Notes: generated from the sequence alone by a model not told the origin. A stretch of DNA of 64,000 bases from Capra hircus (GCF_001704415.2 NC_030822.1:54677345-54741344), one strand, 5' to 3'. Counted from the first letter of the stretch, positions 1 through 13,012 are shown. Translations and numbers: made by a program.

Positions 1-60
1 TCTCAAGAGTCTTCTCCAGCATTTCAAAAGCATCAGTTCTTTGGCGCTCAGCTTTCTCTT
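1..60 (-). mobile_element. BovB LINE fragment
   Basis: It matches the antisense BovB segment that recurs at about 11.3, 25.2, 42.0 and 58.0 kb (agagtcttctccag ... ggcgctcagctttct). It is cut by the window start. A short internal deletion removes the usual caccacag. Confidence 0.7.
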
Positions 61-105
61 TGATTTAGCAGTTTCATTTTCAGAAGTTTGTCTTATAGAA
101 GTAAG

Positions 106-325
106 TGCGTATGTGCTAAGTCACTTCAGTCGTGTTGGACTCTTTGTGACCCTATGGACCATAGCCCACCAGGCTCCTCTGTCCATGGGATTCTCCAGAC
201 AAGAATACTGGAGAGGGTTGCCATGCCCTCCTCCAAGGGATCTTTCTGACCCAAGAATCAAAACTGTCTCTTGCAACTCCTGTATTGCAGGTGGATTCTT
301 TAAGGCTAAGCCACCAGGGAAGCCC
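106..325 (-). mobile_element. Bov-tA SINE
   Basis: The BovB-derived part (cagtcgtg...ctctttgtgaccc, tccatgggattctccag, gaatactggag) is followed by the complement of the tRNA-Glu head ending gccaccagggaagccc. The element therefore lies on the - strand. Confidence 0.92.
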
Positions 326-834
326 ATAAAAGTACTTCTAGGTCAAAACAAAAATGTACCCATAAGAATATTTACTGCAACATTGTTTGGAATAGCAACA
401 AAATGAAACAAAACAAAACTGGAGAAGTCTGATCCTGGAAGAGCAATTTTAGATTATGACACATTTTCAAATGTTGTAGAAAACTATTTAAAGACATTGA
501 AAGATAAACAATATGTGTTCTTAAGTGGGAAAGCATATTCCATATGGTAAGTATGTATAACATAGTTTCACTTTTGTGTTGGTAGCTATACATGTGGGAA
601 AAAACTGCAGACATAATCAAGGAATTTTGGGTGAAGTGTTGTATAGGTAATCCAGGAGGACCTGGGAGAAGGTGGGGAGATGCTGGAGCCAGCTGGAGGT
701 GGAGAGCATAGAGCAGGTGGCAGACTGCTGTTCACAAAGTGCCAGTGATTGCATCCCATGGGTAGTGACATGAGTGATTTTCTTCGTCTGTTTTGATACG
801 CATTTTCTAAAATTTATATAATAAACATAGACAG

Positions 835-1020
835 TGAAAGCATCTGCCTACAGTGCGGGAGACCTGAGTTCGATCCCTGGGTCAGGAAGATCCCCTATCC
901 CCAGGAGAAGGAAATGGCAACCCACTCCAGTACTCTTGCCTGGAAAATCCCATGGATGGAGGAGCCTGGTAGGCTACAGTCCATGGGGTTGCAAAGAGTA
1001 GGACACAACTAAAAGACTTC
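835..1020 (+). mobile_element. Bov-tA SINE, head truncated
   Basis: It begins inside the tRNA-like head (gcatctgcctacagtgcggg, box B-like gttcgatccctgg). It runs through aggaaatggcaacccactcc and the BovB-derived tail (gaggagcctggtaggctaca). The first ~20 nt of the head are missing. Confidence 0.9.
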
Positions 1021-1356
1021 ATCTTCCTTCCCATATTGCTTTGTAATGAAAAAATAAAATAGTGTTTTAAAAAACATGGAAAGGTGATTGGATGCTCAGC
1101 TTTTGATGAATTGAGAGAAGAGTTTATGTTGTGAAGTTAGCAAGCAAGCTAAGGGCACATGATGTGAGAATGATAAAAATGATTACTAATTTTCCTCATT
1201 TTTATTTAGCCACGGCCAGTTTATGGGATTCTTTTGGCAAAACATTAAATTAAAGCAAAGTGTGCTAAGATGATTTGTGTTTAAAACCAGATTACTGGAT
1301 CATGGAAAAATGAAGCATTTTACTGAATTGCTTCCTCAGATCAAGACTGTTTTTCA

Positions 1357-1604
1357 GGAACTTTCCTGGAGGCACAGTGGATAAGAATCCACCTGTCAAT
1401 GCAGGGAATGTGGGTTTGATCCCTAGGCCAGGAAGACTCCACGTGCCACCACTGCTGAGCCCACCAGCCTGGAACCTGTGCTCCACAAGAAGAGGCACCA
1501 TAGTGAGAAGCCTGCACGCCACAGCTGGAGAGCAGCCCCCATTTACCACAACTAGAGGAAGCCTGCGCAAAGCAACGAAGACCCAGCACAGCCAAAAAAA
1601 GAAG
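1357..1604 (+). mobile_element. CHR-type tRNA-Glu SINE (long form)
   Basis: The tRNA-derived head (ctttcctggaggcacagtgg ... gtttgatccct) is followed by the long cetartiodactyl CHR body (aagaagaggcaccat, agtgagaagcctgc, caacgaagacccagcacagc) and a short A-run. It is older and more diverged than the Bov-tA copies. Confidence 0.85.
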
Positions 1605-3117
1605 AGTATTTTTCAAAGAAAGACCTTCTTAGAGAATCATTTGCCTGCTTTGTCTCACAAAGATTATACTCTTACTGGTTTAATAAGACCTACAAATATG
1701 TTGAACTTCAAACTGATGTAAAGACGAGTGTTCATCAGGGTTGACTAGGTAGTAGTTAGGACTGTGATTTATTTGGAATTGCTGATCTACCCTGAGATTA
1801 GAAGAAGTACAGATTTTAAAGAATCTTAGAGGAATTGAAGTTGCAGTTTCAGAAAAGTTGTTCAGAACGATAATTGGAACACAGACATCTGTCTGTGGCT
1901 TAATTATCAAACACTTGTCCTGTTATTGCAATTTCCTGTAGAAGAAGTGATAGCCCTAAAAGTCAACTGTATCTACCAGTTAAAAAACAAACACCAGACA
2001 CTTGAAACTTTGCACCTGAACCTATGATTGCAGGACTTTTCTAACATTTTTATCTATATGGTCAAACTCCAGGCAATTTTGATTCCCTTATGTTTGTGAA
2101 TATATGTATTTTTTTCATAAATCTTTTGAAGTAAAAGCTAAAAACTGTTAGTTATATAAATCTGGAATCTGATTTGAAATGTTGCTTGATTTCATTTCCC
2201 TTTGTTCTTGAGGGTAGTAGTGTCTATAGCTGTCAATATTCTCTTTGATTTATTCAGAATGGATCAGTGATAAAATTAGTTCTCTAGCTGTCCACTTTTA
2301 GTTTCATTAAAAGCAGCTTTTTGGACTACTTTAGCATTATGGCTGAATTTCTATTTTTATATGGCCAGTAATTTATCTTTTTACTGTATTTATCAAGCAA
2401 AAACTTCTTGTAACTGCACACATACAGGTTTATGATTCTGTGACTATTTCTGAAAAAGTCTGGTGATCTTGGGGTTGTGCAAGAGCAAAGCCCTAGGTTA
2501 TGAGACTTGTGTGTGCCAGGCTGGGGCTTTTCTGAGACTCAGGTCTGTTGAGGGAGTGATGAAAACCATACCTTTGTTTGGCCATTTGTTTCTTTATCTG
2601 TAAGACCATGATTGAAGTCCCTGACTCTCATTATGGTGAAATTGAGATTTTAAACATTTGCTTTTCTTTACATCCAAAATGTATCCTAGGTAAGAGGAAG
2701 AATTCCAGATATGTTTCAAACAATGGTTGTCAGTCTTTACCTACCTTCCCTTGAGCCCCCAGGCTCATCTTTGGGTTATTATATATAGTACCCTCCTAGG
2801 ATACTACCACTGAACACTAATGAGGTACCACTGTCTTAATCTATTCTGTGTCTCCTGGGCATTTCTAAAACTATAATGGGGGGAAGAACTTTTAATTGAC
2901 CCCAGAGGTTAGTGGAACCGTGAAAATAATTGGTTTGTTAAATTATTTCATTCACTAAGCACCTACTATGCACTTGGTACATTGGTTTAAGCTTTGGCGT
3001 TACAAAGAAAGTGAAAAAACCTGGAAGAATAGTTACATAAAGTACTGAAGGGCACATGTGGGAGATGATCAGTTCTGTTTGGGAGTTGTCTAGAAAAGCC
3101 TCTGGTATAAACCCTTT
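1605..3117. other. Unique intronic sequence
   Basis: No gene, RNA or repeat that I recognise. A weak L2/MIR-like tail occurs around 2945-2995 (cactaagcacctactatgcac). Confidence 0.5.
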
Positions 3118-3126
3118 TTTTAGGGT

Positions 3127-3350
3127 TTTTTATTTTTTATTTTTTTTTTAGTCACTCGGTTGTGTCCGACTCTTTGTGACCCCATGGACTGTAGCCTACC
3201 AGGCTCCTCCATCCATGGGATTTTCCAGGCAAGAGAACTGGAGTGGGTTGCCATTTCCTTCTCCAGGGGATCTTCCTGACCCAGGGATAGAACCCTGGTC
3301 TCCTGCATTGTAGGCAGATGCTTTACCGTCTGAGCCACCAGGGAAGTCTG
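3127..3350 (-). mobile_element. Bov-tA SINE with target-site duplication
   Basis: A full-length Bov-tA copy on the - strand ending gccaccagggaagtc, with a T-rich tail complement at 3127-3150. It is flanked by the perfect 9-bp duplication TTTTAGGGT at 3118-3126 and 3351-3359. Confidence 0.93.
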
Positions 3351-3404
3351 TTTTAGGGTAACAGTATGCAATTTTACTTTGTTATTTAAAAAAGTGGTCA
3401 GCAT

Positions 3405-3540
3405 TCTTAGTCAGCACTGCGTGCTCTTCTGAGTGGCAGCCTTCCCTAACTGACTGGCTGGATGAGGTCCGTTGCTCCTTCAGACTCATAGTATTCTATT
3501 TTCTTTACATTGTACATTTGCCCGACTCTGGAAAAATATT
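3405..3540 (+). repeat. L2 LINE-like remnant
   Basis: Resembles the L2 3' region (gtggcagccttccctaactg ... cctttca-type layout and the ttgtacatttgcc context). It is diverged; the assignment rests on remembered consensus only. Confidence 0.4.
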
Positions 3541-3784
3541 AAAAGTCTTAATGTTCTCATTTTAGTTACAGACTTCTTTTTCTTTATTTTGTCTTTCTAA
3601 TCTCATTTTCTCTTTTTTCCCCTTCATCATTTTATGTTTTACCTAATGTGAATTTATGTAAGCTACCTTAAACATTTTCTGAATCAAAGTGAAATATAAA
3701 TTGATACATGACATATTTGCTTTTTTAGTAGTAAATGTCATATGCCTTTTATTAAGAATTTGAGCCAGTATAGAGTCTGTGATT

Positions 3785-3892
3785 TAAGTACTTTTCATCC
3801 ATAGTACTGAGCTAAGTGCCTTACATATAGTATATAGTACATTGAAGTCAATATGCATTGAGTGCCTTGCATATTTGTTGAATGAACTATTG
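3785..3892 (+). repeat. MIR/L2 3'-end remnant
   Basis: gagctaagtgccttacatatag followed by gagtgccttgcatatttgtt and gaatgaa resembles the conserved 3' end shared by MIR and L2. Confidence 0.45.
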
Positions 3893-4350
3893 ATGTAAGT
3901 ATGAGAAAATTTGCTGGTTAGGGTCTTCTTTGCCTGGATCTGGTTTGCTCATCTAGTAAACTGCCTGCTCCATTAGATCCAGATGAGTGTATCACCAGTT
4001 TTGCTCAGCACATCTCCTCGTTTGTGTGGATTTATGTCAAGCCCAGACTAGATGCCAAGGAGTTGAGTACATGGCAAAACGAAGAAATACTGGCGGCAAA
4101 GAAGTCTCAGGATAAGTAATCTAGTAATCGTGGCCAGTGGTTCCTCTGAATCTTGTTTCCTCAAGTTGTTAACGTCAGGGAGAAATAAGATTGCTTGCAT
4201 TAGGATAGATCCTGGATTTCATTTTGATAATGAATTAAAGTGAAATGATCATCCATGACGTAGCTGTGAATAAATGTGGTATTGATCAGAGAACATAGAC
4301 TTGCACGCTTCCATTAGCAACTTAAGAATAGTGAAATAGATTTCTGAGGC

Positions 4351-4371
4351 TTTTTTTTTTTTTTTTTTTTT
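4351..4371. repeat. Poly(T) tract, 21 nt
   Basis: An uninterrupted T homopolymer. No SINE or LINE body is evident beside it. The surrounding 3,893-5,295 holds no other recognisable feature. Confidence 0.95.
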
Positions 4372-5295
4372 ACATCCAGGAGAGAGAAATGCCATTATGT
4401 TCATCCCGTTGAATCTGCCTCTTCTCATGCCACTGGGTTTGGGCAAGTTTTATATACAAATTTATATTTTTCTGAATCCTAAATGTTTTTAAGAAAATAT
4501 TTTCCAATTTCTTAGAGTTAAGCTATACTGTAGAATTAGGAGATTTACCGTTTATTGAACAAGATTTTGTTCCTTATTTTCAATTTAAAAACAAGTGAGT
4601 GAAAGACTTATCAAGGTGCACAGCATTTTGCTGGACCCTGTGGATGACGTTTGAGGGAAGACCTAGTCTCTGCCCTTAAGATTGTTACCTTGTATAGTTG
4701 GAACTGACCAGATACAAGTAGAGAGCAGTCAGGGTTTATTCTCAGGAGTTAGGTTGTTGAGAGGATTAGGAATGATCACTTGGAGGTCAGAGTACGGGAG
4801 TCTTCTCAAAGAATTTGAGCTGTGTTCTGGAAGGGTATTAGCAGTTAATATTTTCAGAAGCAGAAGTGAGAATCCAGCACCCTTTCTCTAGCCAGTCATT
4901 TAAAGAGCTTTCCAAAAATGAAAGAAAAAAAAAAGGTTAATATTTGCACAAGTAGAAAGTAGTGGTAAGAGGTGCCTGGAAAGTAGATCTTTTAAAAAGA
5001 CTGTAGTTGCTGCAAAGGCAGAAGCAAAAAGGTGTCTTCTGTATGAAGCCAAGTGAAGAGTAGCCAGACTAAAACTGATTGTTTGGGGGCAGTAATTGGA
5101 GAAGTTGAGGGAGCAGGTGTCAGAGGGTATTGAAAGCCAGATCCATAGTTTGAGGCTGTGAGTAAACACAGTTCCTGTGGCACTGTGAAAGGAGGATTTT
5201 AGGAAGTGTAGTCTCACAGTGATAGTACAGGTTTCCAGTATATATAACCATGATCAAGATGAGGAGCTTAATTAGATAAGCTCAAAGGAATTTGT

Positions 5296-5530
5296 GGTCA
5301 TTTATTGAATCTTTACCAACCACTGTTTGTCCTAAGTGCTTTAATCAGTATTATATTTAAATCTCACAGCTATCCTGTGAGTTAGCTATTATTCCTCTCT
5401 TTACCTTAACAGGTGAGAAAACTGAAGCACAGGAAGGGCAGGAAACTTTCTTAAGGTCACAAAACTGATACGGAGTGGAGCAGCCAATCTGGCTTCAGAA
5501 ACCATGATTTTAACCACCATGCTCTAAACT
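5296..5530 (-). repeat. MIR SINE
   Basis: Antisense MIR order: ctttaatcagtattatattt, ctcacagctatcctgtgag, aggtgagaaaactgaagcac, aaggtcacaaaactgata, then accaccatgctctaaactgt. The near-complete core is well preserved. Confidence 0.85.
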
Positions 5531-7689
5531 GTTATGTTTTCCAGAGAAAAGAAACTGAACATTCTTTTCTTCTGTGTAATTTTTTTCCCTTATTAATCCC
5601 ATATCTCCTTAACTACAACACAATTTAGTGGCCTTAGCACAAAGGTTTGGCTTGGAGATTTCAAGTTGGTTCGCACATTTAAGACTCATTCAAAACCAGT
5701 AATCCACTGGCGGCTTGTAAATAATACTTTGTAATTTCACTTTTTTCTTTCTAAACTATGACAAGTCAAAACAACTGTAGACTGGACTTTAAGGGAGAGA
5801 GGAGGCTAGCGAATTTTACGAGTGTTTCTGGTTTGCTGAGTTTCTTTACCTGGCTCAGATTATATGAGGAGTAATGGTTTTTATATCTATTTAAATATAC
5901 CATTTATACTTAATTAAATGCTCAGCTGACAGAAGCTCTTTCAAAAAAAAAACATACACACACACACACATTTTGGGTTTCAGTAGTCGAAAGATTCGTG
6001 GTGGATTCCGAATTCACTCACAGTCACTCTTGTTGATGTTGCTGCGTAATTTACAAGAGGCAGTTGCTTGGCGTTTGGTGTGCTTTCTGTAGGTCCCTTT
6101 GTCCTTCATGGCAGTTGGTCTCTGTAGTATATCTTTTAGGACAAGGGTTTGAGCCCCTGTAAAAGCGTTTCAGATGTTTTCCGACTAAAGGTTTTTCCCT
6201 CTTATTCTGTACTGTTTGGTTTCTTTGGCAACCTGGCCTCCCTAGCACCCTGCTGACGTCTTATACCCCCCTTCTCTCCCCATCCCCCCCATCACTTGGG
6301 TTTATTTATTTTTTTCCCCATTGCTTCAGGTCTGCACTGGAAGAATATATATGTTTTCTTAAGTCTTCATTCCTGATGCTTCTCAGAATATACTAGAAGG
6401 ATAGAGAGAGAAAAGAAATTGCTTATAGAAGCTAAGTAACCTGTGTTTTTGGGTTTCAGGGTTTCTGCCATAAAAAGGCAACATTTATTCTTTTGCCCAT
6501 AGTGTCTTCTTTGTGCTGTTGTTAAACAGTAATAAAGAAATGTAAATGTTTTCCAGTTAAACTAGACATTTTATAATGAAAGTATTTTAGTAATGCAAGG
6601 TGTTGTGGAGGGAAAATAATGTGGAAATAGTGGAAATAGTGCATAGTTTGGTTACTATAGGATATTCTGTTGTTTTTATTCAATTTGTGCCTATGAAAAG
6701 CATTTCTGTTACTGTTGGGAAGGGAAAAGAAGTAAAGATCTAAAAATCTGTTGTTCCCATTCGGTCTTTTAGTGATACTTATTGAATCCCAGTTCCTTGA
6801 CCCTGTCACCTCCCTGTCCTGCACAGAAGTGTCCATTTCTGCTACCTAACACACACTGAAGAGCCCTACTTCTTTAAATACAAACAAAACAGTTTGTACA
6901 GTTAATATGTATTAGGTACTACATGGGTGATCCTAACTGTAGTGGTAGTTGCCCTATCATGTACTTTTATATATGGAAATATTTCACCTTGGCCTCAATG
7001 TAATTTAACTAAAAAACATGAGTGTATGGAGTGTATGTAGGTAAGGAGTGGCTAAGAAAAGAAGAAATAGTAAAAATTGCTACACAAATGCCTCTCCCTA
7101 TAGGTACGAAATAAATGAAGTTCTGTATGTGTGTCTAAATAGGTGGAAAGATAAGATGACTCCCTCTTTGGGGATCTATAATAATGTGATGCTGTGTGTG
7201 TATGAGTGGATATATGCATGGATATGTGTGTGCTATAAGTTAGGAATGACAGATCTGCTGTAAAAGCAAGGAGAGAGAGGAATTAATTTTGCCTGAAGAA
7301 GTCAGGCACTAAAACATTAAAAACTGATCACAGACCCTGTCTTAGGAGACTGAATGAGAATTACTGTGTACGTTGTTTAGTGCCAAAAGGTGTGGGGAGG
7401 GCAGAATCGGGCAGTAAGTAGTGAGAATATTGGATGATATAATTGAAATGCAGGTTGGAGGCAGATTGTGAACTACTATTTGACTTTATCACTTACGCAA
7501 TAAGCAGTCACCAAAATACAGTTTTTTATTTGGTCTTTTAGATTAGATTCATGTTTTGAGAGTACATCTCTAATAATATAAAATTATATGTACTTCATGA
7601 CTGAAACTGTATGGTAAGTGATGAATTAGTTATTAGGGTGATCAAATTATACTTGGTTTTTCCCCATACCTCACTTTAAAATCTGTACT
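5531..7689. other. Unique intronic sequence with a short (CA)n
   Basis: Contains a (CA)n tract at 5956-5970 and a pyrimidine-rich stretch at 6266-6325. No coding or structured element that I recognise. Confidence 0.5.
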
Positions 7690-7935
7690 GAGGTAGTTTT
7701 ATATAGTGATTAGGTTAGTATCTGATATTGAACTCCTAGTCTTCCACTTATTAGCTGTTTCTCTGGCTTTGGATAATTCGTTGGTAAAACAAGCACAGTA
7801 ATGCCTACTATGTTCTAGTAGTAGGCATACTCCTAGTATCCCTACTGTTTCACAGAGTGAACTAGTTTGAGGATTAGATTGAATGAGATAATATATATAA
7901 AGCCCAGTACTTCACACAGAAGACTTTGAATAGTA
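7690..7935 (+). repeat. MIR SINE, internally disrupted
   Basis: Sense MIR order: tatagtgattaggttagtat, cttccacttattagctgttt, ctctggctttggataattc, then gaggattagattgaatgaga and aaagcccagtacttcacaca. The middle contains extra sequence, including an inverted copy of atgcctacta near 7802-7828. Confidence 0.7.
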
Positions 7936-10900
7936 GTGACCATTTTGTGATGCTGTTTTCATGATAGAAACACTTTTTCTATCACTTTTGGAATGTGAGG
8001 GATTAACGGTTTGGGGAGGTGAAGCAGGAGACTTGTGGTAAGTAGATTAGTTATTGCTTTATCCAAACAATGCTTTTAGGTGACAAGGGAATTCAGAGCA
8101 GAAGAGGAGGTTTGACAGGGGAAGAAAAAATATGATGTTTAATTATGGATGCACTAAACTTTACATTACAATGGAGAACGTGAGAGTGATATCCAGGGAG
8201 TGATGGTTGGAAATGTGAAGCCTGGAGATACAGACATGGAAGCTGTTACAGTCTGATTGGAAATATCTGGGTCTGGGAGGAGTGATTGAATAGCAACCTA
8301 AGCAGAGAGAGAGCGCCTTAAGGAAAAGCTAAGGCTTAAGAATTGGGAGCCTGTCAAAGAAATTATTCCTGTTTGATTCTAGGGATATAGTTCACTGGGC
8401 TTTTGCCTGTGTTCTTGAAGAAACTAGAGAAATAATGTTTTTTTTTTAATGTACTTTTAAATATTTGTTTTAATGAAATAATCTGTCCTGTTACACTGAA
8501 ATATTCAAATCTGTATTCTGAAGGCCAGTGAGTTTTAGACTTGTTGCTCTGCTCATTCATGTATAGAGGACATACCCAACTTTGGTTAGCTTTCTGACCA
8601 TTGGGTCTCATTCATAGCATTTTCTGCAGTTCTCTCTCAAAGAGGGAACAATGTTCATTCTTTGATCACGGGAAGCTGTCTGATGTTGGCAGGTTTCCTC
8701 CTCCTCAAGTCTAGACGCTTGGCCCCTGTAGTAGTTTCTAACTCAGGCAAGTCCTCCCCTCTGACTGGCAGAGTCGGTGCAGATGTGTTGCTCCTTGGCT
8801 AGTCCGGAGCCCTACAGTGATAGGTATTGTTAATAGTAAACACTGTGGTGTATTGCTTGCCAAGCACCCAGCCACAGACTTTTCTTTACATGACTGCACT
8901 GTTAAAATGCAGACTTAACTGCCTTCTCAGAGAACGTCTACTGTTTCCATTTTTTTCTTTTTTTCTGAGTGAGGGGGGAAAAAAACCTTTGCCCTGTCTT
9001 CAAACTGAAATTTAAATTTCAGCATCTTTGAATCTGATGTAATAAAATATTAAAGAAACTTGGAAGTTATTAGAAGTTTCAATTGCTTACTTCCCAGTTT
9101 GCAGTAAGGTTTAAACCTTAAGCCCTTTGTGTGTTTTTAGTTATCTTTTTGAGTTAAACTGTCAGATACTATCTTGCTTAGGTGAAAGATTTAGTTGTTA
9201 ATGGTCCTGCCTCTTCTTTCTTTATATGTCAAAATCTCCACATGGAATTTTTAGTTGAGAACCCACAGTAATCTAAAGTTAATTCCACAGGGTCGGGTTT
9301 AATTTTCATTTTAATTTACTCAGTCCCTTCTTTATCTTTAGACTACTAACCGAAAATAACTTGCTTTGCCTTTCTTTTAGTATGTAACTGTTATTAGGAT
9401 TTTATAATAAGTATCTTTTTGCTCCTGGCTCTGGGGGTGGGGGTGGGGGCAGTGCTGATCTTGTTATTCTTGATCTTCAGGGGCTTAGAAGGATAGTTTG
9501 TATTGCTGGTGTTTTCAAGAAGCACCCTGGCCTAATACTCAAGTGCAGACTTTAAGTATGTGGTGAGCTGTGAAGTTACAATGTTAAATAGTTACTGGCC
9601 TGCCCCCGTTGTTTCCAAAGTTCACTTTCCCATTTTAAAAACCTTTACTGATTTTAAAAGCAAATGTAGAGAATTGCATGACTACACAGATCATCTGAGG
9701 GACCTTTGAACTTGCAGAAATAATGTGTGTGGAAGGAGGGGTGCTGCTGTTTAGGCCTTATAGACTAGAAACTTGCATTTAAATTTTAAACTGCTTGGGT
9801 AAGATGACTTAATTTCCTGGCTTATCCTCATATTTTTTTCCCCTGTGTGCCCTTGGCATTATCACCACAATGTAGAAGAATATTCTTTTGTTTACTGTAG
9901 TTTTATTTGGAAGGGAGACTGCAGTGTGGCTTCTTTAGGGGCGAGGGGGAGAATGGAGGTCTTTTCAAAATTAGGCACTGAGGCCTATGGACGTAATGTG
10001 TATCTTGTTTTCGGTCCTTTACTAACGTTTGTAGTTTTCTCCGTAAAATTATCACACAGTTCGGTAATTTTTTTCCCAGGGCTTATGATGGTGTGTGGCT
10101 CTTGTGAATGCATTCTTTTAAAGATTATCACCAACATATCTTTTTATAAATTGATGTTGGTATATTAGAAAGTTACTGAATGCTGGGATCTCATGGTTTC
10201 TTTTGTACTTAGGTTTCACTTATCTTTTCAGTGCTTCAGTTTCTGCATCTGTGAAACAAGGGGTGTGTGTTAGAATAATGTATCTCCAGAGACCTTTCTA
10301 GTGTTACCACTGCATGGCTCTGTGTTGAGAGAATGTCCCTTACTTCATGAGGTGAGTGGGAGCTGTGCCACCGAAACTATGGGTGGGTTCTGTGACTACA
10401 GCCAAACTTAGCTTTGTTTGTATGTGTTTGCATGTGTTTAACACGCTCTGTTCTCTATATAATGGTTCTTGAACATCTTGAGGTAAAGAGCAAATACTTT
10501 ACGTTTTAGAAATAGCCCTCAAAAGTACAGGTTCTCATCCTGGTTGAATGGTTTGCTATTATCTTTTCACCCTGTGTTTGAGTTTGTTGCTATTAGATTT
10601 ACTGCATATTTTCCCTCCTAAAATAGATGGTCTTTTAAGCCATAGTTTTTATAAATATTTGCATCTCAAGTCAGATTTTTTCCTACACCATGAGTCATGT
10701 TTGATGAGTTCCACTGAAGCAGGGTATGTTCAGAGAGTTTTCTACCAGAGGTTTATTCTCTTCCATACCTCTGTCCCAAGCATCCTATACGTCGACGTTG
10801 GATCATTCCACTGGGAGTATGAGTAGTGTTCTTGGAGAATTATTTTAATACTTATTTCTGCTGGGTGGATGGATGCAGATGCTGAACTTGTTATCTCTAT

Positions 10901-10944
10901 GAATCCAATCCTGACCCCCCCACACCAAATATACCTCAACAGCA
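7936..10944. other. Unique intronic sequence
   Basis: Nothing coding. It has a G-rich run at about 9433-9450 with three G5 blocks, short of the four needed for a simple quadruplex. A possible MIR scrap lies at about 10226-10262 (cttcagtttctgcatctgtg). Confidence 0.5.
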
Positions 10945-10955
10945 TGCCATCTTTT

Positions 10956-11370
10956 CTGTTGTTGTTTAGTCAGTCGCTAAGTCCTGCCTGACTCTTTGTG
11001 ACCCCATGGACTGCAGCACTCCAGGCTTCCCTGTCCTTCACTATTTCCCAAAATTTGCTCAAATTCACATCCATTGAGTCAGTGATGCTGTCTAACCGTC
11101 TCATCCTCTGCTGCCCTTTTCTCGTTTTGCCTTCAGCCTTTCCCAGCGTCAGGGTCAGTCAGCTCTTCGCATCAGGTGGCCAAAGTATTGGAGCTTCAGC
11201 TTTAACATCAGTCCTTCCAATGAGTATTCAGAGTTGATTTCCTTTAGGTTTGACTGATTTGATCTCTTTGCTGTCCAAGGGACCCTCAAGAGTCTTCTCC
11301 AGCACCACAGTTCAAAAGCATTAATTCTTCAGCACTGTTGTCTTGATGATCCAACTCATACATCCATACA
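10956..11370 (-). mobile_element. BovB LINE 3' fragment with target-site duplication
   Basis: An antisense BovB 3' end, from the terminal gtcagtcgctaag/ctctttgtgacccc segment to ccaactcatacatccataca. It is truncated at the BovB 5' side. An 11-bp duplication TGCCATCTTTT at 10945-10955 and 11371-11381 flanks it, so it entered by target-primed insertion. Confidence 0.92.
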
Positions 11371-11584
11371 TGCCATCTTTTTAATGTTTCATAAAAACAC
11401 AGGTCATATAAGTTTCTGTCTAGATGTTGGCCAGGAATTTGCTTGAACAAACTGAAATGGCTAAATGAACTTTCACCCTAATTTGAATAGGGGTCCAGAA
11501 AATGAATTCAAGGTAGTGGTTGTCAGAGGTCCTAGTGGGGTGGCCCCGAGCTGGAACCAATCTGTATGTGTATATATAGTAGTG

Positions 11585-11707
11585 TAGTGTTAGTTGCTCA
11601 TTCGTGTCTGACTCTTTGTGACCCCATGGTCTGTAGTGTGCCAGCCTCTTCTGTCCTTGGAATTCTCCAGGCAAGAATACTGGAGTGGATTGTTATTGCC
11701 TTCTCCA
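11585..11707 (-). mobile_element. Bov-tA/Bov-A SINE fragment
   Basis: Carries the BovB-derived part only (ctcattcgtgtctgactctt ... gaatactggagtggattg, gccttctcca) without the tRNA head. Similar tgtatatata strings on both sides are a possible target-site duplication. Confidence 0.82.
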
Positions 11708-11724
11708 ATGTATATATATAAGTT

Positions 11725-12000
11725 GTGGTGGTAAAATTAGCACATAACATAAAACATCATTTTACTTGTTTTTCAGTGTACAGTTAAGTACTGTATACAG
11801 GCAGTATACAGTATACTGTATACAACTGTATATACAATATACAGTTGAGTATATTCATATCGTTGTGCAAACAGACTCCAAAACTTTTTTATCTTGTAAA
11901 ATCGAAACTCTTTACCCGTTAAAAAATTCCCTGTTTCCCCTTCCCCTCAGCCCCTGGCAACCACCATTCTACTTCCTGTTTCTGTGAGTTTGAACCAGTA
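11725..12000 (-). mobile_element. L1 3'UTR fragment (old, antisense)
   Basis: The antisense L1 3' segment is recognisable from taaaattagcacataacata, tcgttgtgcaaacagactcc, ttttatcttgtaaaatcgaa, and cccctggcaaccaccattct. The middle has been replaced or expanded by a GTATAC-rich segment (see the separate repeat entry). Confidence 0.75.
11788..11845. repeat. GTATAC-rich palindromic array
   Basis: Repeated gtatac/cagtatac units. A perfect 20-bp palindrome lies at 11804-11823, whose half-site is gtatacagta. It sits inside the L1 fragment where no such repeat is expected. Confidence 0.85.
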
Positions 12001-12544
12001 GTTATTTTATGAGAACTTGATCTCCAATATGTCAGCTAAATGGACTTTGAGGATGAAGAAGAGAGCAATCGATTCTTGTAAAACCAGTAGCCATTCTGCA
12101 TAATCACGTGAGTGTTGGTAGTTGCTAACCCTAAAATTGGAGCATCAACTAATTTCTGTAATGTGGAGTTTGGAAATTCCTATTCCTTTTATTGAGGAGG
12201 AGAGGATGATAGTGATTGGCAATTATTGGGCACTTATTACTCGCTTGAGGTTAGAGGAAAGACTTGCCTCTTCTAGAATGGAAAAGAAAAGGCAAGTTTG
12301 GGTGCATGAGAATGTCTAGGGACATAAAAGAAATTGAAGGAATTCTTAGTGTCTGTTTTCTCTATCAAGCACAAAAGTGAGTCATTTGCTGAAAGTTAGG
12401 AATTTGAGTTTGGCTAGAGGACTTAAAGAAAGTGATGAAAGTGTGGATTTGCTGGAGTATAGGGTAAGGACTCAATCAGGGATAAGTAGAATAATAGTAA
12501 TAGTGTTGGTACTAATAACAACGATAATAGTTACCTCAGCCATA

Positions 12545-12705
12545 TCAGTGATCTCTTCTATACCAGTTACTGTTCTATGCGATTTACCTTTTAACCTTCA
12601 TAGCAACTTTATTCAAGTGGTTGTTCTACAGATAAGAAGTAAGTGGTAGAGTTGAGATTCCAGTTGCAGTCTCCTGACTCAAAACCAGGCTCTTTTCTTC
12701 TTTCT
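12545..12705 (-). repeat. MIR SINE remnant
   Basis: Antisense MIR features: ccagttactgttctatgcg, accttttaaccttcatagc, and ataagaagtaagtggtagag with ttgagattcca. The flank 12001-12544 shows nothing recognisable. Confidence 0.65.
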
Positions 12706-13012
12706 GCACCATTAATAACATTGAGAATGTCTCCTTGATATCAAAAGCTAGAAGTTCAGAGTGTAAGTAAAAATTTGTTCTCTGGAAAAAGGAGGAAGAA
12801 AAAAAATGTATATCCAAAATATAGTGAATAGGTCATTGCTTTTTTTGCCCACCAGAATGGTGGATTGCTTCACTCAGTGAAGTGAGCTACCACGGCCCTG
12901 TGGAAACCCAGACCTGGTTGATGGTGGTATCTGAGATTATAATGCATTTTCTTCCTAATCCTTGTGTCTGAAATACTGGATGGGGGTTAATGCTAGTAAG
13001 TCCTTTGGTTTC

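Noticed and set aside
835..900. tRNA gene
   Set aside because: Box B-like gttcgatccctgg belongs to the head of a Bov-tA SINE. The same applies to all other tRNA-like heads in the window.
9433..9450. Possible G-quadruplex
   Set aside because: Only three G5 runs are close together; a fourth is not adjacent.
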